64,000 nucleotides of DNA from Planctomycetota bacterium (GTDB lineage: Bacteria; Planctomycetota; B15-G4; JADJEK01), in assembly GCA_016709145.1 (NCBI GenBank), contig JADJEK010000008.1, forward strand, positions 62,001-126,000, read 5' to 3'. Shown here one piece after another: positions 42,450 to 50,347 of the stretch. The notes beneath the pieces are model-generated. The model made no database searches and was not told the origin of the DNA. It saw nothing but the letters and a program-made list of their open reading frames with translations. The position numbers were made by a program, and so were the translations under genes. Positions within the stretch are counted from its first letter, which is position 1. Each line of letters starts with the position of its first letter.

Positions 42450-43115
42450 ATGCTCCCGCAAATCCGCGCCGCGCTCGAGCGCTACGTCGACCTCCTGTTC
42501 GAAGCCAACGCCAAGTTCAACCTCACGGCGATCCAGGACCGCGGAGTGGCCTGGGAGACCTTGATCGTCGAGAGCCTCGATCTTCTGCCGTTCCTCGAGT
42601 CCGTTCCGGCGGGTGCGCGGGTCGTCGACATCGGTTCGGGGGGTGGGGTTCCGGCTCTGCCGTTGGCGATCGCCCGACCGGATCTGCGGTTCACGTTGAT
42701 CGACGGCACCGGCAAGAAGGCCCGTTTCCTCGAGGAAACCGCGGCGGCGCTCGGACTGGAGAATGTCCGCGTGCTGAATGGCCGCTCCGAGGACTTCGCG
42801 CACGAGCGCCGCGTTCGCGAGTCCTTCGACGTCGCGACGGCCCGGGCGGTCGGTGAGGTCCGCGAGTTGGTGGAACTGACGCTTCCCCTGTTGAAGGTGG
42901 GCGGCTTCTTGTTGGCGCCCAAGGGCCAAAAAGGCGAAGCCGAGGCGCTCGCGGCGACCAACGCATCGAGCTTGGTCGGCGGCGGAATGCCGGAGGTCCT
43001 GCGCGTCGAGCGGCCGAGCGAGAAGTCGCTCGTGGTCGTGCGCGTCACCAAGGTCGAAAAAACGCATACCTCGTACCCGCGGCCGCCGGGCAAGCCGAAG
43101 TCCGACCCGTTGTGA
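42450..43115 (+). CDS. rsmG: 16S rRNA (guanine527-N7)-methyltransferase
   Basis: A 221-residue SAM-dependent methyltransferase (GidB/RsmG) that modifies G527 in the small-subunit 530 loop. Landmarks: an N-terminal helix ending KFNLTAI (22-28), the SAM-binding VVDIGSGGGVPALPLAI (58-74), the FTLIDGTGKKARFLEETAAA segment and VATARAVGEVRELVELTLPL. The C-terminus has KVGGFLLAPKGQKGEAEALA. Length is slightly above the ~205-215 of typical family members because of a basic tail (RPPGKPKSDPL). The ATG at 42450 is preferred over an upstream frame that is poor in protein-like composition. Ten to twenty short TCCCTC-type repeats precede the gene. Confidence 0.9.
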   Translation: MLPQIRAALERYVDLLFEANAKFNLTAIQDRGVAWETLIVESLDLLPFLESVPAGARVVDIGSGGGVPALPLAIARPDLRFTLIDGTGKKARFLEETAAALGLENVRVLNGRSEDFAHERRVRESFDVATARAVGEVRELVELTLPLLKVGGFLLAPKGQKGEAEALAATNASSLVGGGMPEVLRVERPSEKSLVVVRVTKVEKTHTSYPRPPGKPKSDPL

Positions 43116-43183
43116 CGCGGACTGCCGGTCGCCTCGTCGTCATCGGGCTGCTATGCTCCTCGCCCTCGTTTCGGGAGTTGCCG

Positions 43184-43621
43184 ATGCTTCGCCACGGGTT
43201 CCTCGCCGCCTGCGCCCTTGCCCTGACCGCGTGCTCGAACACCACGTTCAAGTACCCGGAGGAATCGCCGGTCCTGCAGCCGCCGGCGAAGTCGATCGCG
43301 GGCATCGAGATCCCTGACTCCGCGCCCGTGCGTGAGTCGTGGACGACGTACTTCCAAGTGAAGGACGGCGCCAAGGTCGTCGGTTACTTGATGCGCTACG
43401 ACGACCCACCCGTCGGCACGGTCGTCAGCGGTCGCGCGCCGACCGGCACGCTGCTCGTCGAGGACAACGAGTTCTCGCGCATCGGTTTCGTCACGAGCGC
43501 CGGCAAGGCGTTCCGCTTCCGCGGGACCGAAACCGAAGAACTCGGGATCGCGACGATCGAGCAGCACCTGCCGGCCTACTTCGGCAAGCAGGGCCTGCGC
43601 ATCGAGCCGCTCGCGCAGTAA
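43184..43621 (+). CDS. Small predicted lipoprotein
   Basis: A 145-residue exported protein with lipobox LTAC after a short signal (FLAACALALTAC), followed by SNTTFKYPEESPVLQPPAKS. The mature part, SWTTYFQVKDGAKVVGYLMR and DNEFSRIGFVTSAGKAFRFR, is a single beta-rich domain with alternating polar and hydrophobic strands, ending IEQHLPAYFGKQGLRIEPLA. I know no named family, but the same length and layout recur in planctomycete lipoproteins. GGGAG precedes the ATG. The 3-base overlap of the preceding start frame with rsmG's stop is not relevant, since the true start is 68 bases beyond rsmG. It could still share the rsmG transcript. Confidence 0.7.
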   Translation: MLRHGFLAACALALTACSNTTFKYPEESPVLQPPAKSIAGIEIPDSAPVRESWTTYFQVKDGAKVVGYLMRYDDPPVGTVVSGRAPTGTLLVEDNEFSRIGFVTSAGKAFRFRGTETEELGIATIEQHLPAYFGKQGLRIEPLAQ

Positions 43622-43640
43622 CGCTTCGATTCGTCCCGGT

Positions 43641-44987
43641 TCACGCGCGCAGCGACTTCCTCGCTTCGCCGATGCCGAACACGACCGCGCCGGCGAGCAT
43701 CATCAGCAAGCCGTAGCGCGCCGTCTCCCAGTGCTCGACCATCACGCAGCCCGTCACGGCGATCGCGATCAGCGTGAACGCCCACGGAGCGATGCGCTCG
43801 AGCGGCTTCTGCGCGAGCGCCGCGGCGTCCTGGCGTAGGTGTCGCAGGCGCAGCAGCGCGATGCCGTTCAACGCGAAGAACATCCAGTCGGCGAACACGC
43901 AGTAGTCGGTCAACTTGCTGACGTCGTTCCAGAACACGAGTGCGATGGCGATGCCCGCTTGCGCGACGATCGCGGCGACGGGCGTCTGGAAGCGCGGGTG
44001 CACGCTCGCGAGGAAACGCGGCAGGAGGTCGTCCTTCGCCATCGCGTAGTAGATGCGCGGGACCGACAGCATCAGTCCGCACAGGATGCCGAACGACGAA
44101 CACGCGATGGCCAAGGCCGCGGCCTTGCCGCCAGCGGTCCCCCACACCGTCCCGAGCGCGTCGGCGTAGAGCGTCTTGGTGGACTCGACCTGCGCGAACG
44201 GCAGCAGATGCAGGTACGAGACGTTCGCGACCAGCACCACGGTCACGACCAGCACGACGCCTTGCCGGATCGCGACCGAGAGATCGCGCTTGGCGTCCCG
44301 CATCTCGCCGGCGACGTTCGTGAGGTTCTGCCAACCGCCGAGCGTGAACAAGATGGCGACCATCGCCGAAACGACGCCGGAGAACGTGGCGGGGTGCGAA
44401 CCCTCGGCGGTCAGCACCGGCTGATCGCCGGAGAACGCGGCGAACGCGAGCGCTCCGAGCGTGACGATCTTCAACACCGAGAACAGGTTGTTGACGCCGC
44501 TGCCGAGCTTCACGCCGACGACGTTGATCACCGCGAGGAACGCGAGCGTGCCGGCCGCGGTCGCGACGCGCGTGGTCGCGGTCAGCTCGCCGACCAGCAC
44601 TTCGACGTACGAGACGAACACGAGCGCGATCACGGCGCACGCCGCCGAGACGATCGCGGTCAGGCAGATCCAGCCGTAAAGGAACGCGAACAGACGATTC
44701 AGGCCTTCCCGCAGGAAGACGTACGGACCGCCCGCGTGCGGCAGGACCAACCCGAGCTGCGCGTAGGTGATCGAGCCGAGCAACGCGATCACGCCGCCGG
44801 CGGCCCAACACGCCAGCGCGCCGAGCGGACTCCCGACGTCGTGCGCGACGCGCGAAGGGTTGAAGAAGATCCCGATGCCGATGATCGTGCCGACGACGAT
44901 CATCGTCGCGTCGAAGCGCGACAGGCTCTGGCTCAGTTCCGCGCCACGCCCGCCGCGCGGATCCACGCCTTGCTCGCCGTTCGACAT
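43641..44987 (-). CDS. APC-family amino acid permease
   Basis: A 448-residue transporter with about 12 membrane helices. The first helix carries the hallmark VGTIIGIGIFFNPSRVAHDV (residues ~31-50). It continues LGALACWAAGGVIALLGSIT with AQLGLVLPHAGGPYVFLREG, and ALAFAAFSGDQPVLTAEGSH in the loop after helix 5. This is the basic APC/LAT-type sequence for uptake or exchange of amino acids; specificity cannot be read. The first 20 residues are cytosolic. Related bacterial transporters act alone, consistent with its isolated position. It is convergent with the lipoprotein gene (20 bases apart) and divergent from the histone gene. Confidence 0.87.
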   Translation of the reverse strand: MSNGEQGVDPRGGRGAELSQSLSRFDATMIVVGTIIGIGIFFNPSRVAHDVGSPLGALACWAAGGVIALLGSITYAQLGLVLPHAGGPYVFLREGLNRLFAFLYGWICLTAIVSAACAVIALVFVSYVEVLVGELTATTRVATAAGTLAFLAVINVVGVKLGSGVNNLFSVLKIVTLGALAFAAFSGDQPVLTAEGSHPATFSGVVSAMVAILFTLGGWQNLTNVAGEMRDAKRDLSVAIRQGVVLVVTVVLVANVSYLHLLPFAQVESTKTLYADALGTVWGTAGGKAAALAIACSSFGILCGLMLSVPRIYYAMAKDDLLPRFLASVHPRFQTPVAAIVAQAGIAIALVFWNDVSKLTDYCVFADWMFFALNGIALLRLRHLRQDAAALAQKPLERIAPWAFTLIAIAVTGCVMVEHWETARYGLLMMLAGAVVFGIGEARKSLRA

Positions 44988-45141
44988 CGCGGGCTCCGAT
45001 CGGTTCGGCGCGGACGATACCCGCGATGTGCGGCGATGGCGTCAGCTCGCCCTTGCGTCGGGACGCTGCGGTCGCTCAAGGCGCAACTGCGTCAAATTGC
45101 CGATCCGCTGGCGATAACGAACGAAATCGGCGAATCCGGGC

Positions 45142-45170
45142 TTGATGACCGTTTTTTGCCTCGATACGTT
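45142..45170 (+). promoter_or_regulatory. Candidate promoter of the histone gene
   Basis: TTGATG (45142-45147) and TACGTT (45165-45170) are 17 bases apart, about 70 bases before the start codon. Only the -35 is a good match; a T-rich run (GTTTTTTG) lies between. Sequence-only guess. Confidence 0.25.
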
Positions 45171-45240
45171 TCCGGCCATTCGTTGAGTCCTCGTCTCGCG
45201 ATCCTCACGGATCGCACAACCACCCTTCAAGGAGGGAATG

Positions 45241-45459
45241 ATGGCGGCCAAGAAGAAGGCAGCGGGCAAGAAGAGCGGCGGCAAGCGTGAGATGCTCGTG
45301 GTCGGCAGCAAGGTCAAGGAGCTCGTTCGCTCCAAGGGCTTGATGGCGGCTGGCGATCTGCTCGAGGCGGTGTCGAACTGCGTCGCCGGCATGATCGAGA
45401 AGGCGGCGGAGCGCGTCACGGCGAACAAGCGTTCGACGATGCGTCCGCACGACCTGTAA
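45241..45459 (+). CDS. Bacterial histone-fold protein with lysine-rich tail
   Basis: A 72-residue protein. Residues 1-18 are a Lys/Ala tail (MAAKKKAAGKKSGGKREM). Then a compact histone fold: LVVGSKVKELVRSKGLMAAG (helix 1 and loop), DLLEAVSNCVAGMIEKAAER (long helix 2), VTANKRSTMRPHDL (strand and short helix 3 start). The R-x-T-x-R-x-x-D-L ending matches the loop-2 region that contacts DNA in archaeal HMf-type histones and in the bacterial histones described from Bdellovibrio and Leptospira. It probably binds or bends DNA as a dimer. Length fits a minimal histone. AGGAGGG precedes; an adjacent ATG one codon earlier is too close to that site. A strong terminator follows, so the gene is monocistronic. 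Confidence 0.85.
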   Translation: MAAKKKAAGKKSGGKREMLVVGSKVKELVRSKGLMAAGDLLEAVSNCVAGMIEKAAERVTANKRSTMRPHDL

Positions 45460-45484
45460 GCACACGCTTACGCGAGTCGAATGA

Positions 45485-45531
45485 GCGCGCCGGCGGCATC
45501 CCGATCACGGGGTGCCGCCGGCGCGTGTTTT
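45485..45531 (+). terminator. Strong intrinsic terminator after the histone gene
   Basis: 45485-45502 pairs with 45509-45526 over 18 positions (two G-T pairs), loop GATCAC, followed by GTTTT. The stem is among the most stable in the window and starts 26 bases past the histone stop codon. The convergent permease gene ends about 70 bases beyond it. Confidence 0.85.
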
Positions 45532-45601
45532 CGGGGTCCATCGGCGAAGCCGAGCCGATCCGCACGATCGCGCTCCTCGTCCATCGAGCGGATGGCGAGA
45601 G

Positions 45602-47299
45602 CTACGCGCGGAACAGTTCGCCGAGGCTCTTGCCGAGCAGGCGGCCGGCGACGATCAGCGCGTAGAGCAACAGCGCCATGCCGACGACGCCCATCGCGCT
45701 CGCGAGCTGAGGGCCGTCGGAGAGATCGCCGAGCAACTGGTAGATCGCCTTCGCGATCGGATAGTCGTCCTTCGTCGGCGCGAGGATCAAGCTCTCGGAG
45801 ACCTCGAGCATCGCGAACGAGAACGCGAGCAGACCGCCCGCGAGCAAGTTGCCGAGCAACATCGGCACCGTGATCGTGCGCAGCACCGACGTGCGGGACG
45901 CGCCGAGGTTGCTCGCCGCCTCTTCGAGTGCGGTCGGGATCTGGCGCAAGCCCGCGTCCGCCGCGCGCACGACGTACGGCAGACGCCGCACGGCGTAGCC
46001 GAACACGAGCATCACCGTCGGCGAGGCGAAGAACGCGCGCACCGGCCCCGGCAAACCGTCCCACATCGGCGACGTGAAGCCGTTGGCGTACCCGAACGCG
46101 AGCACGATGCCGGGCAGCGCCAACGGCAGCATCGCCATGGCGTCGAGCACGAACGCCGACTTCGACTTCGTGCGCACCGACAGCCACGCGATCGCGACGC
46201 CGAGCACGAGGTCCACGAGCGTCGACAGGCTCGCGTAGATCAACGAGTTCTTGACGCCGAGGTACGCGATCGGATCGGTCGCGAGTCGACCGAAGTGGCG
46301 CGCGGTGATGTCCTGCGGCAACGCCGTGAAGAACCACTGGTCCGAGATCGACACCAGCAGGATCGACAGGTGCGGCAACAGCGTCGCGATCACCAACAGC
46401 ACGAGCAGCGGGTACACCCACGCCGCCTGGGCTCGCGAGAGCGGCCGACTGCGCACGGCGATGGTCCCCTTCGACGCTTGCGCGCCGGAGTGCCGCGCCA
46501 CGGCGAACCGGCCGAGCCCGAACAGCACCAACGTCAACACCAGCACGAGCACGACGAGCGCGTACGCGACCGGCTCGCGACTGCCTTCGCTGGCGCGCTC
46601 GAAGATCTGCACGGCGACCAGATTGCGCGCGTCGAACACGATCGGCGTACCGAGATCGGTCAGCGCGAAGATGAACACGACGATCGCGCCGGCGAACCAG
46701 CCGGGCAGCACGAGCGGGAACGTGATCTTGAAGAACGTGCGCAGCCGACTCGCACCGGACGACGACGCCGCTTCGGCCAACGAGGGATCGACGTTCGCGA
46801 GGGTCGCGAGCAGGTTCAGGAACAGGATCGGGAACAGGTGCAAGGTCTCGAGCGCGATCACGCCCGCGAGCGGATGCGCGCCGAGGAAGTCGATCGGTTG
46901 ATCGATCCAACCGAGCTCGAGCAAGGCCAGGTTCACCGAGCCGAAGCGCGCGAACAACTGACGGAAGCCGATCGACGCCACGAACGGCGGCAACACCAGT
47001 GCGCCGAGCAGCAGCGCCTGGAACAAGCCCTTGCCGCGGAACTCGCGGTTCACGAACAACAGGGCCAGCGGGAACGCGAGCAGCGTGCACGCCAACGTCA
47101 CCACGCCGGACACCGCGAACGAGTTGCGGATCGACTCGACCAGCACCGGGTTCTGGAACGCGAGCACGAACGCGTCGAGCGAGGGCTTGCCGTCGACGAC
47201 GAACGCACCGGCCAGGACGTGCCCGACCGGGAACACCAGGAACACCGCGAAGAACGCGGCGATGACGAAGGTCCAGACGGTACGTCCGCGAACGAGCAT
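45602..47299 (-). CDS. ABC transporter permease (two fused inner-membrane domains, Fe3+/thiamine-type)
   Basis: From the ATG at 47299 the product is 565 residues with about 12 membrane helices. It is a fusion of two permease modules as in FbpB/ThiP-like importers. Each has the EAA coupling loop: LAEAASSSGASRLRTFFKIT with FPLVLPGW in the first, and LEEAASNLGASRTSVLRTIT in the second, both contacting the ATPase. Further context: binding protein, ATPase, rhodanese and this permease lie in a row on the minus strand (50316 to 45602), so it is the membrane part of one importer. Earlier start frames carry a basic, non-membrane leader that overlaps the rhodanese gene. Substrate cannot be told; Fe(III), phosphonate or thiamine are typical for this class. 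Confidence 0.88.
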   Translation of the reverse strand: MLVRGRTVWTFVIAAFFAVFLVFPVGHVLAGAFVVDGKPSLDAFVLAFQNPVLVESIRNSFAVSGVVTLACTLLAFPLALLFVNREFRGKGLFQALLLGALVLPPFVASIGFRQLFARFGSVNLALLELGWIDQPIDFLGAHPLAGVIALETLHLFPILFLNLLATLANVDPSLAEAASSSGASRLRTFFKITFPLVLPGWFAGAIVVFIFALTDLGTPIVFDARNLVAVQIFERASEGSREPVAYALVVLVLVLTLVLFGLGRFAVARHSGAQASKGTIAVRSRPLSRAQAAWVYPLLVLLVIATLLPHLSILLVSISDQWFFTALPQDITARHFGRLATDPIAYLGVKNSLIYASLSTLVDLVLGVAIAWLSVRTKSKSAFVLDAMAMLPLALPGIVLAFGYANGFTSPMWDGLPGPVRAFFASPTVMLVFGYAVRRLPYVVRAADAGLRQIPTALEEAASNLGASRTSVLRTITVPMLLGNLLAGGLLAFSFAMLEVSESLILAPTKDDYPIAKAIYQLLGDLSDGPQLASAMGVVGMALLLYALIVAGRLLGKSLGELFRA

Positions 47300-47325
47300 G
47301 AACGGTATGGGCGACGAAGCGCGCG

Positions 47326-47766
47326 TCAGCGCGCGTTCTGCTTCAACTCCGCGTAGGTCGCGCCAGGCGCGGGCGTCGTGGTCACGGGGAGTCCCGCGCG
47401 TTGCCAGCCCTTGCGTGCGCCGTCCTTCGCCGAGCCCGGGTTCCCCCCGAAACCACCGTCGATGTTCGCCAAGCGCGTGAAGCCCGCGCTCGCGAGCACC
47501 TCGCAAGCGCGGCGCGAGCGCCCGCCCATCTTGCAGCCGACGACGAGATTCGCGTCCTTCGCGAACTTCGCGCCGACGACGCGCACGAAGTCCTCGTTCA
47601 TCTCCATGCCGGCACAGCCGAACACGGCGATCGGGACGTTGACCGCGCCCGCTGCATGACCTTCGGCGAACTCCTCGATCGTCCGCACGTCGAGGTACGC
47701 GACGGCCGGATCGGACGTCATGCGGCGATGCGCTTCGTTGGGATCGATCTCTTCGAACGCGGTCAT
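47326..47766 (-). CDS. Rhodanese-domain sulfurtransferase
   Basis: A 146-residue single-domain rhodanese. Active-site loop VVGCKMGGRSRRACEVLASA with catalytic Cys in C-K-M-G-G-R-S, and an N-terminal Asp/Arg pair in YLDVRTIEEFAEGHAAGAVN. The conserved G-F-x-x-(L/V)-x-N-I-(D/E)-G-G-F occurs as FTRLANIDGGFGGNPGSAKD. It transfers sulfane sulfur to a thiol acceptor or cyanide in vitro; its true partner is unknown. The C-terminal PVTTTPAPGATYAELKQNAR is a longer tail than usual. The gene is embedded between the ABC ATPase (55 bases away) and permease (26 bases away) of an importer operon, so it is probably co-expressed with it, perhaps handling sulfur or a metal cofactor of the imported ligand. Confidence 0.85.
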   Translation of the reverse strand: MTAFEEIDPNEAHRRMTSDPAVAYLDVRTIEEFAEGHAAGAVNVPIAVFGCAGMEMNEDFVRVVGAKFAKDANLVVGCKMGGRSRRACEVLASAGFTRLANIDGGFGGNPGSAKDGARKGWQRAGLPVTTTPAPGATYAELKQNAR

Positions 47767-47821
47767 GGTGGAACTCCGGGAGCGAGGGAATGCGGTCGGT
47801 GAGGGCCGATCGTCGTGGACG

Positions 47822-48892
47822 TCAGGTCGGGAACACGAGCGCGTCGTCGAGCACGAGCGTCACGGAACTGCCTTCGGCGAAACTCTGCGTTCCGCCGAGC
47901 GCGAGCACGCGCACGATCGCGCCGCCGCCGACTTCGACGTCGTGCTGCAGCAACTCGCCGAGGAACGTCACGCGCTTCACGCGGCCGCGCAGCGCGTCGT
48001 GCCCCGGCGCGCGATCGGCGACGACGCGCATGCGCTCGGGGCGCACCAGCACCTTGACGGTCGCGCTCGGCTGGAAGCGCGCTCCTCGCGCGCTGACGCG
48101 ACCGCGCACCGTGCCGAACTCGCCGGACACGACCACACCGCTGGCGTCGGCCGAGACGACCTGTCCGGTCAGTTCGTTGATGTCCCCGACGAAGCCCGCG
48201 ATGAACGGCGTGGCGGGCTCGTCGTAGAGCTCGCGCGGCGAGCCCAGTTGTTCGATGTGGCCACCGCGCAGCACCGCGATGCGGTCGGCCAGCGCGAGCG
48301 CTTCGGCGCGGTCGTGCGTGACGTACATCGCGGTGCGCTTCGTGCGGCGTTGGATCTCGCGGATCTCGACGCGCAGTTCGAGACGCAGCGCGGCGTCGAG
48401 GTTCGACAGCGGCTCGTCGAGCAGCAGCACGGCCGGCTCGACGACGAGCGCCCGCGCCAGCGCGACGCGCTGCTGTTGCCCACCCGAGAGTCGGTTCGGA
48501 TGGCGGTCGGCGAACGACTCCATGCGCACGAGCTCGAGCGCTTCACGCACGCGCCGCGCCTTCTCGTCCTTGCCGATCTTGCGCACGTCGAGTCCGAACG
48601 CGACGTTCTGCTCGACCGTCATGTGCGGCCACAGCGCGTAGTTCTGGAACACCATGCCGCAATCACGCTTCTCGGCAGGCACGCGCGTGAGATCGCGCCC
48701 ATCGAATTGGATCGAGCCCTTGTTCGGCTCGACGAAGCCCGCCACCGAGCGCAACAGCGTGGTCTTGCCGCAACCGGACGGGCCGAGCAGGAAGAAGAAC
48801 TCGCCGTCGCCGACCTCGAGCGAAACGCCGTCGAGCACGACGGCGCCGGTGTCGTAGCGCACCGTCAGATTCGAAATCGAGACTGCTGTCAT
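47822..48892 (-). CDS. ABC importer ATPase (FbpC/PotA class)
   Basis: A 356-residue ATPase. Walker A GPSGCGKTTLL (residues ~38-48), Q-loop FQNYALWPHMTVEQN, signature LSGGQQQRVALARAL, Walker B VLLLDEPLSNLDAAL and the H-loop YVTHDRAEALALADRIA. A C-terminal TOBE domain follows (FGTVRGRVSARGARFQPSAT, VKVLVRPERMRV), as in Fe(III)/polyamine importers. The RMIAVLRGGHIEQLG order also matches. It powers the adjacent two-domain permease. It overlaps the binding-protein gene by 4 bases (ATGA type), showing translational coupling. All catalytic residues are present. Confidence 0.9.
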   Translation of the reverse strand: MTAVSISNLTVRYDTGAVVLDGVSLEVGDGEFFFLLGPSGCGKTTLLRSVAGFVEPNKGSIQFDGRDLTRVPAEKRDCGMVFQNYALWPHMTVEQNVAFGLDVRKIGKDEKARRVREALELVRMESFADRHPNRLSGGQQQRVALARALVVEPAVLLLDEPLSNLDAALRLELRVEIREIQRRTKRTAMYVTHDRAEALALADRIAVLRGGHIEQLGSPRELYDEPATPFIAGFVGDINELTGQVVSADASGVVVSGEFGTVRGRVSARGARFQPSATVKVLVRPERMRVVADRAPGHDALRGRVKRVTFLGELLQHDVEVGGGAIVRVLALGGTQSFAEGSSVTLVLDDALVFPT

Positions 48893-50316
48893 CGGGGTCC
48901 ATCCTCGGTCGATCCGTCGTCCGCATGCAGGCGCGCCAACGTCACGACGGCACCGTAGCGTTCGCGGGCGAATTCGAGCCATTGCGTGCGGAGCGTCTCG
49001 CGCATCTTCTCTTCCTTCCACTCCCGCTGCGCCAGTGCGCCGAGCTCGTCCTCCGTGAACGGATTGGCGAACAGCAGTTCGGCGGCTTGACGCCTCGCCT
49101 CGCCGGTCAGGCCGTGATAGGCGAGGACGGCAGCGGCGAGTTCGCGGTGCGTGTCGATCACGAGCGCGCCGAGCGCGTCGTTCAGGATCGTCCAGCGCTG
49201 CGACGCGCGCGCGTAGTCGTAGTGGATCGACAGCGGCCGCAGGAACGGATCCTCGGGCAAGTTCGTGCGGCCCTTCGTCTCCGCGTACGCCGCCGGTCGG
49301 ATCGCGAGCCGGTTCAGCGAGTAGCGCCGCGGCCCACCACGTTCGCCGCGCCGCAGCATCCACAGCCGTGCGGCTTCGGGCGAGAGCATGAAGTCGACGA
49401 AGCGCTCCGCGGTCTCGCGGTTCTTCGCGCCCTTGAGGATGCCGATGGCGTCGGGATTCACGAGCGACAGGTGATCCGGCACGCGGAACGCCACGACGTC
49501 GTCGCCGACGCGATCGATCTGCGCCAACGCGTATTGATCGATCGCGGGTGCGCACGCGGACTGGCCGACCGCGCAGATCTTCGGCACTTCGGCCGAGAAC
49601 TTCGTGAACGCCGTAGTGTTGCCGCTCATCAAGCGGATCACTTCGAAGCCGTGCGCGAACCCGTGGGCCTGAAGCAGGATCTCGTAGACCGTGTGGTACG
49701 AGGACGAGCCGCGCGGATCGGCTCCGCCGACCCAACCGTGCAGGCGCGGATCGCAGAGGTCCTCCCACGTCTTGGGATCGAGCCCACGCAGTTCCGGCAC
49801 GAGTTCGAACACGCGCCGATTCACCATGATCCCGAACGACGTCAGGCAGGTGCCGAACCACATGCGGTCGGGATCGATGATCGGGAAGCCGGCGAGCTCG
49901 GCCGGGACTCCGTCGAGCACGGCGGTCGGCGGGTCGTAGCGCGCGAGCAGCCCCTTCTGTTTCAGCGTGTCGTACGGATCGGTGCCGCCGCCGAACATCA
50001 GGTCGGCCTCGATCCCGTCCGGCCGCTGCGCGAACTGCTCCTCGATCCAGCGCAGGATCTTCGTCCCGCCGCCCTGGTCGTACCACGTGAACTTCACGTC
50101 GGAGCCGTCCAGCGCGTTCATGTGCCGCCGGAACGCGTCCTCGAACTCGAACCGGATGCCCTCCCACTGCGGCGAACAGATCACGAGTTCGCGCACGCGC
50201 GTCGGATGCTCGGCGCGGAACGGCCCATCGTCGGTCCGTGACGTGCCGAACAAGAAGATCGGCAGGGCCAGGATCGGCAGCGGCAGCAGGACGAGTTGTT
50301 TGAGCCGGCTCACCAT
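48889..50316 (-). CDS. ABC importer extracellular binding protein
   Basis: A 475-residue exported protein. An N-terminal hydrophobic anchor or signal (LKQLVLLPLPILALPIFLF) is followed by TRVRELVICSPQWEGIRFEF with EDAFRRHMN, the opening of a type-II periplasmic binding fold. Further landmarks: ADLMFGGGTDPYDTLKQKGL, PDRMWFGTCLTSFGIMVNRR, TWEDLCDPRLHGWVGGADPR and VNPDAIGILKGAKNRETAER. Fe(III)/phosphonate/thiamine-type binding proteins share this layout. The extended C-terminal ~120 residues (HYDYARASQRWTILNDALGA onwards) are longer than the usual ~340-residue members. It is the first gene of the operon that continues with ATPase, rhodanese and permease. Confidence 0.85.
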   Translation of the reverse strand: MVSRLKQLVLLPLPILALPIFLFGTSRTDDGPFRAEHPTRVRELVICSPQWEGIRFEFEDAFRRHMNALDGSDVKFTWYDQGGGTKILRWIEEQFAQRPDGIEADLMFGGGTDPYDTLKQKGLLARYDPPTAVLDGVPAELAGFPIIDPDRMWFGTCLTSFGIMVNRRVFELVPELRGLDPKTWEDLCDPRLHGWVGGADPRGSSSYHTVYEILLQAHGFAHGFEVIRLMSGNTTAFTKFSAEVPKICAVGQSACAPAIDQYALAQIDRVGDDVVAFRVPDHLSLVNPDAIGILKGAKNRETAERFVDFMLSPEAARLWMLRRGERGGPRRYSLNRLAIRPAAYAETKGRTNLPEDPFLRPLSIHYDYARASQRWTILNDALGALVIDTHRELAAAVLAYHGLTGEARRQAAELLFANPFTEDELGALAQREWKEEKMRETLRTQWLEFARERYGAVVTLARLHADDGSTEDGPR

Positions 50317-50347
50317 CGGGCGAGCAGGGTAGAGCTTGCAGGCGCGA

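Noticed and set aside
48925..50241. A 438-codon plus-strand frame opposite the binding protein
   Set aside because: Same reason; the minus strand has a complete binding-protein fold and coupled operon partners.
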